Source of the DNA: Stutzerimonas stutzeri
GTDB taxonomy: Bacteria; Pseudomonadota; Gammaproteobacteria; Pseudomonadales; Pseudomonadaceae
DNA length: 64,000 bases
Reading direction: 5' to 3'
Assembly (NCBI RefSeq): GCF_002890895.1
Contig: NZ_POUL01000003.1
Coordinates: forward strand, 310,001-374,000
A model generated the notes under the pieces. It saw only the letters and a list, made by a program, of their open reading frames with translations, searched no databases and was not told the DNA's origin. Within the stretch, counting starts at the first letter, position 1. Each line of letters begins with the position of its first letter. Both the position numbers and the translations under genes were made by a program. This document shows positions 1 to 7,502 of the stretch, piece by piece.

Positions 1-635
1 TCGGTGTCGGTGTCGATACTGGGGTCTCGCCGATTTCCGCGTGTATTGATGGAGGCCTGATCGGCTTCGTCATCGATGAGAAGAACCGGTACATCAGCGA
101 GCCGGCCTTCAAGTCTGCCGAACCACTGGTTGAGCCGTTTCAGGATCGGCGTGATCTTCTTCGCGACGATCAGAACGGTACCGGTCGATGCGAATCCGTC
201 GGCCACCTCCGGCTCACGAAAGTCTGAAGTCTCATCGGTCAGCGTGATCCAGTCGACGCCGGTCCCGACCAGCTCCAGATCCAAGCGCTTCTGCGTCTGG
301 TTCCGCAATGAATCGTGAATGCCTGAAAGAACGATGATCAGGCGGTAACCGACGTCGGCTGCGCGAGCTGCCACAGCTGTGAAATTGGCGGTCTTGCCTG
401 ACTGAACGTAGCCGACTACTAGGCCGCGGCACTGGAATTCCGGGCGCCCCACCGGTGTGGTCTTCGAAATGATCCGCAGTGACTCTTCCGCAACCGACGC
501 AATCTGGTGCGGCTTCCATTTGGGCTGGGCCCGCAGATAGGCTTCATGCCGGGACCAGTTGGTCCAGGCGGTTGCATCGGTCCACAGGGCCAGCCTGGGC
601 TTCAGTGTAAGGGGAAGGGGAAGCCGGACCTGCAT
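1..635 (-). CDS. Z1-domain P-loop ATPase, 5' part only (runs off left edge)
   Basis: The frame is open from an ATG at 635 to the left edge, giving 211 residues. A Walker A motif (GYVQSGKT) lies at about residues 75-82, and a Walker B-like LLIDDEAD at about 185-192. The pattern, including VLSGIHDSLRNQTQ after the P-loop, matches the Z1 domain family (PF10593), a helicase-like ATPase found with MORC-type ATPases and DNA methyltransferases in predicted restriction systems. Its ATG shares one base with the TGA of the upstream ATPase gene (TGATG), so the two are translationally coupled. The C-terminus and any further operon members (often a PD-(D/E)XK or Vsr-type nuclease in related loci) lie outside the window. 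The family call is strong; its biochemical role is inferred. Confidence 0.85.
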   Translation of the reverse strand, partial: MQVRLPLPLTLKPRLALWTDATAWTNWSRHEAYLRAQPKWKPHQIASVAEESLRIISKTTPVGRPEFQCRGLVVGYVQSGKTANFTAVAARAADVGYRLIIVLSGIHDSLRNQTQKRLDLELVGTGVDWITLTDETSDFREPEVADGFASTGTVLIVAKKITPILKRLNQWFGRLEGRLADVPVLLIDDEADQASINTRGNRRDPSIDTDT

Positions 636-2659
636 CAGGCCTTGTCCGTCAGCTGGTCCGGGACACCGGCCGTCTCCAGTGCGCGAAGGAATTCAGACAG
701 AGCCGTCTTGGCCTCAGCATCCTTGTCGATGAGCTGCACGAGCGTCACCAGCGTCGGCATCAGCGGGGTGACCTCGACTTCCTCCCCCTTGAACCCGGTC
801 TTGCGTTGCCATGGCTTGTCGCCGCTGCTGACAAGGCGGATTGAAGTTCTGTTCTTCTTTGCAGCCGAGGCCGGATCAGGTGCCACCACGGGATTGCCTC
901 CCGCTGCTGTAGTCGGAGGCAAGAGGCCACCTAGCGCTGGCGTGCCGGCCGGCGACACAGTCCTGCCGCCTCCTTTCGGAGTCGGCGCAGGTTTTTCCTT
1001 CTTGTCGTACCGGGACCGGGCAGCTGCGCGAGGGATCTTGATCAGGTCTTTGAGGGGGGCGGTGATCGCAAAGGGCAGGCGAATGAGCTGCTTGCTGATA
1101 TCTACCTGCAGCTGCTCATCGGCCAGCCTGTCGAAGTCAACTGCGACACGAATCAGCTTGGTGTGCTCATCCTTGGCGAAGAGATCTTCCCAGCCGCCCC
1201 ATTTGATAAGGCGGTCAAGTCGATAGAAGTACAGGCCCTGAGCATCGTTTGCGCGGCCATTTAAAGAGTGGCGGTCGCGTTCGACGCGTTGTTCGAGCGG
1301 CAGCAGATCCTTGATGTATTCGTCGAACTCTGCCTCGTTTGGCGTAACGTACGCACGGACATAGAGGGCAGCCGTCTTGTCCGGAGAAGCACCGGGAAGC
1401 TCGATGCGATGCTGGTCGTACTCTTTTGTCAGCGGCTGCCCCATGGGGTTGTTGGCACGCAGAACGTCATCGTTAAGCCTGATGACGACCTTCTCGCGCC
1501 CGCGCGCCTTGCCTTCAAGGTACCGGTGGAAGACTAGTTCGAGGTGCGACTTGATGGCAGCGAGTTCCTGCGCGTAGGGAGAATCCGCCCTGCCTCTCGC
1601 AGGCTCTATCGAGGGGCGCATCTGTGTAAGCAGCACAGCTGTGCCGGAGTCGCCGATGTCGACTGCCGAGGTATGCTCGGGAGCTACCGGGTCGCTCAGA
1701 AGCGCCCAGCGGCGCGTCTTGGCAAGATGGTCCTTGTCCCAGGTGAGTGTCGTGCTCTCGTTTCCGGCAGCTTTCGATACGACCGTCAGTCGATCGGCCT
1801 GGGACCATGCCGCACCCTTCAGCCCATAGCCGAACTTGCCAAGATCGCCATCGTCGTATTCACGCTGGTGCCCGATCTTCATGGCGTCGCGCAAACCCGA
1901 TGGAGTCATGCCTGTGCCGTCGTCGCGAATGCACATCCACCGGCCGCCCGCATTGGGATTTGGGAAGTTGATGTTGATCTCCCGAGCGCCATGCGACAGG
2001 CTGTTGTCCACTAGGTCGGCCACGGCGCTGGGCAGGCTGTGCCCGGCACGTGCCAGGATATTGAAGAGGCCGAGCGGGTCCGGTGCGGCGTCATCGTCGT
2101 TGCGGTTGTTGTCGTTTTCTTTTTCTTTTTCTGACGTCACGGACACTGTTTCTGCCTCCTTGAATAGCTGCGGGAAGTGATCCGAGAGCACTGCTTGGCA
2201 GTGCTGGCCTTCATCACCGTACAACGCGATCATCGCGGATTTGCCGAGCCGGGCGCTCTCTCCATGGCCGAGGATCAGAGAGCGGGCTGGGTGGTCTGCT
2301 GGGATGACAAGCCAGGATGCATTGGCAGGGGTGGTCGAGGCGTCAACCACCATCGCGAACAGGACGCCTGGGTCGACGAAACTGTAGAAGGAGCTTTTCG
2401 GGCAATCGCCTTCGAATCTCCAATTTTTGTGCTGCCGCTTGAGCCATGAAGCAATCTCAACCACGGTACCTTCGTCTTCGAGACGCCGGCAGGTGATTGC
2501 GATGGTGTCCGATTTCTCTGCTGAAGGAAAAACCTTGTCGACGACGTCCCAGTCGAAGTTGATGGAACGCTGCTTGCCGCGTTCCTTCCCCTGGCGGCGG
2601 TACTCATGAAACATGCCGAGTTCGGAATGAGTCAGCAGTCGGAGAATGGTGAACTTCAC
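635..2659 (-). CDS. GHKL/MORC-like ATPase of a methyltransferase-associated defence operon
   Basis: About 674 residues. The GHKL ATP-binding fold is clear: N-box AVADLVDNSLSHGA at about 212-225, G1 RDDGTGM at about 245-251, and G2 GKFGYGLKGAA at about 274-284. This order and the DNSLSHGA form match MORC/MutL-like ATPases (HATPase_c_3). Before it comes an unassigned ~170-residue N-terminal region and an acidic, Asn-rich linker (about 177-190). The C-terminal third ends in a Pro/Ala/Gly-rich stretch. I start at the GTG at 2659 because it overlaps the methyltransferase stop (GTGA) and follows a GAGGG-type ribosome site; an in-frame ATG at 2746 would lie inside the upstream gene. Its role, with the methyltransferase and Z1 partners, in anti-phage restriction is inferred from family context. 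Confidence 0.85.
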   Translation of the reverse strand: MKFTILRLLTHSELGMFHEYRRQGKERGKQRSINFDWDVVDKVFPSAEKSDTIAITCRRLEDEGTVVEIASWLKRQHKNWRFEGDCPKSSFYSFVDPGVLFAMVVDASTTPANASWLVIPADHPARSLILGHGESARLGKSAMIALYGDEGQHCQAVLSDHFPQLFKEAETVSVTSEKEKENDNNRNDDDAAPDPLGLFNILARAGHSLPSAVADLVDNSLSHGAREININFPNPNAGGRWMCIRDDGTGMTPSGLRDAMKIGHQREYDDGDLGKFGYGLKGAAWSQADRLTVVSKAAGNESTTLTWDKDHLAKTRRWALLSDPVAPEHTSAVDIGDSGTAVLLTQMRPSIEPARGRADSPYAQELAAIKSHLELVFHRYLEGKARGREKVVIRLNDDVLRANNPMGQPLTKEYDQHRIELPGASPDKTAALYVRAYVTPNEAEFDEYIKDLLPLEQRVERDRHSLNGRANDAQGLYFYRLDRLIKWGGWEDLFAKDEHTKLIRVAVDFDRLADEQLQVDISKQLIRLPFAITAPLKDLIKIPRAAARSRYDKKEKPAPTPKGGGRTVSPAGTPALGGLLPPTTAAGGNPVVAPDPASAAKKNRTSIRLVSSGDKPWQRKTGFKGEEVEVTPLMPTLVTLVQLIDKDAEAKTALSEFLRALETAGVPDQLTDKA

Positions 2660-4320
2660 TTCCTGCCCTCTGTTGTCCTGATTTGTGATTGCTCCAAATC
2701 GAATAACGCTACACGCATGTCCTGAGTCTCCGGTGCGCCCAGGCACTCCCGCATTCCACGAGCGATGGCATAGGCAAAGAGTGGTGGCACGGCGTTGCCG
2801 ATCTGCTTGAATGCCGGGTTCATCGATCCTTTGAAAACGAAGCCGTCAGGGAATGACTGGAGCCGCGCAGCCTCACGGACGGTGATGGTGCGTGCCTGTT
2901 TCGAGTCGAAGTGGATGTGGGAATAAGAGTCCTTGCCGAGGTGCGCCATCAGCGTACGTACCGGGGCATCGGCGCGGAGCTTCCACCACTTGTTCGGAAA
3001 CTTTCCCGGATCATACGGGATGCGCCAGGACATTATGTATGTGCTGACGTCTGCGTGTCTCGGGTCGGTGGGCAAACCGAGTCTCCTGCGGTCTGCAAGC
3101 CAGTTCGCAATCTTCTGCTCTACATAGGCATGCACCTGCGGGTACTCCCAGCCAGGCTGAATCTCGGCGAAGATCTTGTAGTCGCGCGGCAGATACCGGA
3201 AAACATGGCCAGTCGTAGACCTAGTCGTAAATCCGTGCCACTCCCGCATCAAGCGCGAATAGGCAGTCGACGGCTTTTTTGCTGTGTACTCGACAGGTTC
3301 AGACGGGTCTTTCGCCCCGCGACGAATGGCCCCTGAACGAAGCATTTCTTCGGCATACAGGTGCGGCAGATCTGCCAGCGCATCAGAGGCTGATGTGGCC
3401 GCGGGAGAGTCGGGAGCTGGATCGGGAATCCAGCGGTGGTGCGCCGAGCCTTCGGCTTTGATAACCCGCCTCGCAGCATTTTTGGAGCTCGTGTAGCCGG
3501 ATGGCAGAACCAAATGGTGTGTTGGCACCGGAAATCTTGGCTTGATGCCGGTCGAACGATGGAAACCGACAAGAATCATGCGCTCCCGCATCTGCGGAAC
3601 GCCGTACCAGACGGAATTCAGCAGTGTGTAGGCTACGTCGTAGCCTTCATCGGCAAGGCTTTTGGAAACGAGCTCGGCAACATTGGTGCCGCCATGGTTG
3701 AGGATGTCTGGCACGTTCTCCATCAGAAGCGCAACAGGCTTTGTCGCCCGGATGAATGTGACGTAGCGCTCCCACAGGCTGACCCGTCCATCCACTAGGA
3801 AGGCTTGGTCTGCGGTCACCTCTTCGCGCAGGCGGGCCTGCTCGCGAAGCTTAGCCCGGCCTACACGGGCGAACGCCTGACAGGGTGGCCCGCCGACGAG
3901 AACATCGATCTGACGGTCCGTGGCGCCCTGCAGCCCGAGATCGCCGAAGACGGTGTCTGCGGTTTCGGTTACCGCGTCGCGCGGGGCGTGGTGCGCTTCC
4001 TTGTCACCCCCGACCGAGCGCGAGCCGAAGTTGGCTCCGTGCGACTTCGCAGCCCACGGGTCCATTTCGATCGATGCGACCGGCGTAAATCCGGCGGTCA
4101 GGAAGCCAAGAGAGATGCCGCCACAGCCTGCGAACATGTCCAAGTAGCGGATTTCGCCGCCTTCTTGAATACGCTGCAGCTTGCTGCGGATCAGCTGGTC
4201 ATCTGGGGTTGTGGCGCGGGAATTCTTGCCAGTCGAGGGGGACAGGTCTGCAGCGTGGCTAATTGGCTTTTCGTAGGTCTTGCTGGGCTGCGATTTGCGC
4301 AGCTCGATTTGGATGGACAT
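2656..4320 (-). CDS. DNA (cytosine-5) methyltransferase
   Basis: 554 residues from the ATG at 4320. Canonical m5C-MTase motifs appear in order: motif I DMFAGCGGISLG (about 61-72), motif IV GGPPCQAF with the catalytic Cys (about 143-150), motif VI ENVPD (about 201), motif VIII QMRERM, a target-recognition region, motif IX around TVREAARLQSFPD, and motif X QIGNAVPP. It should transfer a methyl group from SAM to cytosine C5 at an unknown target site. It is the first gene of the operon with the MORC-like ATPase and Z1 protein, which suggests it marks self DNA. An upstream in-frame ATG at 4362 would add 14 residues; the GAGAG before 4320 is a weak ribosome site, so the start is uncertain. Confidence 0.95.
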   Translation of the reverse strand: MSIQIELRKSQPSKTYEKPISHAADLSPSTGKNSRATTPDDQLIRSKLQRIQEGGEIRYLDMFAGCGGISLGFLTAGFTPVASIEMDPWAAKSHGANFGSRSVGGDKEAHHAPRDAVTETADTVFGDLGLQGATDRQIDVLVGGPPCQAFARVGRAKLREQARLREEVTADQAFLVDGRVSLWERYVTFIRATKPVALLMENVPDILNHGGTNVAELVSKSLADEGYDVAYTLLNSVWYGVPQMRERMILVGFHRSTGIKPRFPVPTHHLVLPSGYTSSKNAARRVIKAEGSAHHRWIPDPAPDSPAATSASDALADLPHLYAEEMLRSGAIRRGAKDPSEPVEYTAKKPSTAYSRLMREWHGFTTRSTTGHVFRYLPRDYKIFAEIQPGWEYPQVHAYVEQKIANWLADRRRLGLPTDPRHADVSTYIMSWRIPYDPGKFPNKWWKLRADAPVRTLMAHLGKDSYSHIHFDSKQARTITVREAARLQSFPDGFVFKGSMNPAFKQIGNAVPPLFAYAIARGMRECLGAPETQDMRVALFDLEQSQIRTTEGRK

Positions 4321-4818
4321 CCGGTATCTCTCATAGGGAACATGCGCCAAGACCATCTGCACGGAGTGCAGGAGGACGGCGGCTCAGGCCTGCTCAAACC
4401 ACGCGGCGCAGCCCGGCTTGACGAATCGTCATCTAGGCGGCAAATGCTGCATCGTGTCAGAGTGTAATGAAACAGCCGCGAGGTGTCGCCGGCGCAGGTT
4501 GTGTGAACCTTCATGATTACATCAGCTTCATCTGGATATTATCTGCTTTCCGTGTTCTGGAGGGTATGCCAAGCTCGATTGAATCACTCTCGAAGACCGC
4601 TTATGGTCGACCCCAACTTGATGCGACAGGCTTAAACCGGCCAGAAGCGGACAGTAATCCCAATAAATCTGCTCCCCCCATTTCGAATGCCGGCGGAACC
4701 ATTTGCAGCATCGCCGCAATTTCCCGGCAGCTCTTGATCAGCCGAGCATGGCAGGACTAGCTGAAACTTCATTGAGAACGGTATGAAGCACACCTCCTAA
4801 TATATCAAATCGATAGTG
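4321..4818. other. Intergenic region upstream of the methyltransferase operon
   Basis: About 500 bp without a credible gene. It must contain the promoter of the leftward methyltransferase operon and the 3' end of the leftward HEPN gene. The only structure I can see is the 54-bp palindromic repeat listed separately. Short open frames here lack ribosome sites and recognisable protein features. Confidence 0.5.
4597..4650. repeat. 54-bp palindromic repeat, copy 1
   Basis: Arms CCGCTTATGGTCG (4597-4609) and CGGCCAGAAGCGG (4638-4650) pair as an imperfect 13-bp inverted repeat around a 28-nt centre. An element of the same length and arm sequence lies at 7386-7439. The two centres match at about 18 of 28 positions when aligned by eye, so they are copies of one dispersed element. 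Confidence 0.7.
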
Positions 4819-5907
4819 CTATGACGTTCTTTTGTAAACTTGGTTGATTAATCCCATCAGAAGAGGTGTTGCCTTGGTTGTTATCAAGGTGGAGTCTTGG
4901 ATTGTCAAAATATGCTCACCGATAGAAGCATGAGCAATTGCACAGCGGAATCGGTAGATAATATACGCTACAGCTTTTTGCAAATGATCTAACGTCCAGC
5001 CGAATCTTGCAGCCTCAATGCACGCTTTCGTAAAAGAATGCTTAACGTGTGCAGCGAACTGAACTCTTTTGGTTGGGTTATCCTTGAATCCCCAAGGAAA
5101 TCCATCTTTGTCATACCCATAAAGCAAATCGTCAATTGTGGAATCAAATTGGGATTGACAAAAAAAATCACGCAAATATTGCTCAAGGGATGATTCGTCA
5201 AGCCAGTACTTCTTTACAATTCTCAAGAGCTTCTGTAGCTCTGAGTTATTGTAAGTAGCTATAATTTTCCCAAAACCTTTGAGATTCGTTCCGAGAGCCT
5301 GCAAGTCTTGCAGTAAGTCAAAATCGAAACTTAGTTCGATAAGGTGATACAAGGACAGATAGTGACCCAAGGCTGTGGATTCATGGGTCGCTCGTACAGT
5401 GGCCAGATCGTGATCTACGGTTGGAATGTGCAAGTCAGGATAGGCCTCCACAGTATGAGCGCTAGTCAACTTCAGATGCGGAGGTATCCTTTGTGAGTGG
5501 GAAAAAGCGCCCCATATGGAACTTGTTGCTTGGTAGTGGGAGAAGTAAAGCGCGTAAGCGATATCCCTAATTACAACGTAATTGTTCTTAAAAATATAGT
5601 CAGAGTACTGGGCTTGCGATATATCTTCAGCTTTAGCGTCTCGCAAGAAGGCTGCCACAGAAGTTGCAGGAGCCTCGCCATAAGTGAAAGTCGTGCCTTT
5701 GCATGTAACCAGCATACAGTCATGAGGATGATGATTGAGCTTTATGGTAAAGGTTTCATTGGCCTGGTATCGGGGTGACAAATTATATACAGGTATCGCA
5801 ACGTAACCATCGACCGAGCATTGCCCATAGGCTTCGGCTAACTGAAGGCTTGGGTCAATTCTCAAATCATCAAAACTGAATTTACTAATTACCTCCCTAT
5901 AATCCAT
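4819..5907 (-). CDS. Putative HEPN-domain protein (possible RNase), partner of the DGQHR-like gene
   Basis: 362 residues, no close family recognised. The C-terminal half is predicted helical and carries YRFRCAIAHA (about 319-328), which holds an R-x4-H motif (R321, H326). That is the signature of HEPN nucleases, where the context is usually (Y)R-(N)xIxH. A helix like LSLYHLIEL (about 184-192) precedes it, as in many HEPN folds. The N-terminal half (1-175) is unassigned and contains beta-rich stretches. Its ATG directly follows the TAG of the upstream gene with no gap, so the pair is one operon. Base composition is clearly AT-richer than the flanking chromosome, indicating transfer. A toxin or antiphage effector role is inference. 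Confidence 0.6.
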   Translation of the reverse strand: MDYREVISKFSFDDLRIDPSLQLAEAYGQCSVDGYVAIPVYNLSPRYQANETFTIKLNHHPHDCMLVTCKGTTFTYGEAPATSVAAFLRDAKAEDISQAQYSDYIFKNNYVVIRDIAYALYFSHYQATSSIWGAFSHSQRIPPHLKLTSAHTVEAYPDLHIPTVDHDLATVRATHESTALGHYLSLYHLIELSFDFDLLQDLQALGTNLKGFGKIIATYNNSELQKLLRIVKKYWLDESSLEQYLRDFFCQSQFDSTIDDLLYGYDKDGFPWGFKDNPTKRVQFAAHVKHSFTKACIEAARFGWTLDHLQKAVAYIIYRFRCAIAHASIGEHILTIQDSTLITTKATPLLMGLINQVYKRTS

Positions 5908-7032
5908 CTATTCAGCCTCACGCTCCCAAATATCGCCCAGTGGCGTTTCGCCCTCGTCTCGGAAGAATTCTTTCAGAGCTACGAAGATAAGCTTTCGCGT
6001 TGCATATCCAATGTTTGTTTTTCGGCTTGGAAAACCAGCGATAATTTGCTGGAATTTATCAAGCCCTAATATTTCTTCCGACCGCGATATTGAAATAGAA
6101 CTGGTCAGGTTTTTAATGGCGTTTTTAATTCTCTCTTTTCGGGGCTGGGTAGAACCAAAGTCGGCTACAGCGGCAAAAAATGCGTTAAGTGTATTTTCAT
6201 TGCCTAGCCAATTGCTGGCAGAGATGGTGTCTCCTGCTGCAACTGTGCCTTCAACAGCATCATCCAATTCGCAATACAGCTTGAAAAACTCTACGAACTC
6301 GCCAAACTGGATGCCGAACTGTTCAACATCTTGCTGCAAAATTGCTTGCTCACTCAGTCGCTGCGCAACTACGTTCTGCTTGTCGACCTCTGGTGATTTC
6401 AATAGGTATGCGTGATAGCCACTTGAAACCTTGTCGAGCGAATAGCGTCTTGCCCGAGTTCTCCGCCCGCCATCGACTTCCGGAACAAGCTCCAAATGCT
6501 CAATTTCATTGATTAGTGTCTTGCGCAGGCTGAGAGATAGTATTTCTATCTGATGCCTCATTGACATGGGCTTTTGCCCTGCATTTAGTACGATAATCCT
6601 ATAAATTAAGTGATCCAGATCTGGCTCGGCTCGAATTTCAAGATGGACTAATTGCTCAGCAGGGAAGATATGACCGCTTTCAAGTATTTCTTTTAGTATA
6701 AAAGTGCGCTGCAGTCCATCTAGGATGTTGAGCGGAGCGGAGTCCTGAATCATCTTCTTGATTTCGTCAACATTACCTGCCTCGACTGCTTCGTTCGCAA
6801 AATCTGACTTCTCGACCGGAAGAGCAAGTGTAATGGTCGGCAGGAGCGTACCGTTAATAATGTCAGCCTTGAGTCGGGTGTAGGCCGTGAATTTTTCCCG
6901 TTTGCGCTGGATTGAAAATGAGGAAAAATCTTTGCCTACAAGATCCAAGTAATTAGGGACATCACACTGTGCATAAATTACTGGTGTTTGGGTGCGTAGA
7001 TCTTTCGCTGTCCCGAGTATCTTGATTTCCAT
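5908..7032 (-). CDS. DGQHR-type (DndB/DUF262-like) domain protein
   Basis: 374 residues from the ATG at 7032, chosen for the GGAAG ribosome site just upstream; the open frame extends to 7107. Around residues 105-109 it has ILDGLQRTF, a degenerate DGQ(H/Q)R motif. At about 150-161 it has NAGQKPMSMRHQ, resembling the second conserved block of DGQHR/ParB-like proteins. Such proteins occur in DNA-modification and restriction loci (DndB, DUF262/GmrS). The usual Gln of DGQ(H/Q)R is Leu here. It is the first gene of a two-gene AT-rich operon with the HEPN-like protein. Function unknown; sensing of DNA or nucleotides is a guess from the superfamily. Confidence 0.55.
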   Translation of the reverse strand: MEIKILGTAKDLRTQTPVIYAQCDVPNYLDLVGKDFSSFSIQRKREKFTAYTRLKADIINGTLLPTITLALPVEKSDFANEAVEAGNVDEIKKMIQDSAPLNILDGLQRTFILKEILESGHIFPAEQLVHLEIRAEPDLDHLIYRIIVLNAGQKPMSMRHQIEILSLSLRKTLINEIEHLELVPEVDGGRRTRARRYSLDKVSSGYHAYLLKSPEVDKQNVVAQRLSEQAILQQDVEQFGIQFGEFVEFFKLYCELDDAVEGTVAAGDTISASNWLGNENTLNAFFAAVADFGSTQPRKERIKNAIKNLTSSISISRSEEILGLDKFQQIIAGFPSRKTNIGYATRKLIFVALKEFFRDEGETPLGDIWEREAE

Positions 7033-7502
7033 TTCCGCTTCCAAAAGTTTCGGTGCTCCGCACTTTACCTTTAAGCCGAAGAATTGGGAATACGCTATGC
7101 TCAGCACTTCAGATATCCGACGGACCTATTGGTCGTGGCGTGCAATGACGACATTCATGCGAGTGAGGTGAATGGGGGCGAACAGCGATTAATATTAGTG
7201 GAGCATGCTGCCCCAATCACGGATCTGCGAACTTGTTAAGGAGCTAGCGCGGGTTGGATGCAGGAATTGCCTTCTATTGCTTCGCGGAAAACTCACCTAA
7301 TCCATGACTGGCCTGATTACATCAAACGCTAGATTCGATGCAGGAAAGCCCTGCAGGGTCTTGCCTCAATAAAGTGACTCAAAGCCCGCTTCTGGCCGAA
7401 AGCAGCTTTGAGCTACTGGCAGCAACCGGCCAGGAGCGGATCTCTCATGCCTGTGAGAGAATCTGAATCACCTCACCCAAGCTAGAACGGACTCTCCCTT
7501 TC
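7033..7502. other. Intergenic region between divergent island genes
   Basis: About 470 bp separating the leftward DGQHR-like/HEPN operon from the rightward 509-residue gene, so it should carry both promoters. Copy 2 of the 54-bp repeat lies in its right half. I see no convincing gene or clear promoter. Confidence 0.5.
7386..7439. repeat. 54-bp palindromic repeat, copy 2
   Basis: Arms CCGCTTCTGGCCG (7386-7398) and CGGCCAGGAGCGG (7427-7439) form a nearly perfect 13-bp inverted repeat around a 28-nt centre. Length and sequence match copy 1 at 4597-4650; together they bracket the DGQHR-like/HEPN cassette. Confidence 0.75.

Noticed and set aside
4467..4760. Small open frames upstream of the methyltransferase
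   Set aside because: Cross the 54-bp repeat, no ribosome site, no conserved features.
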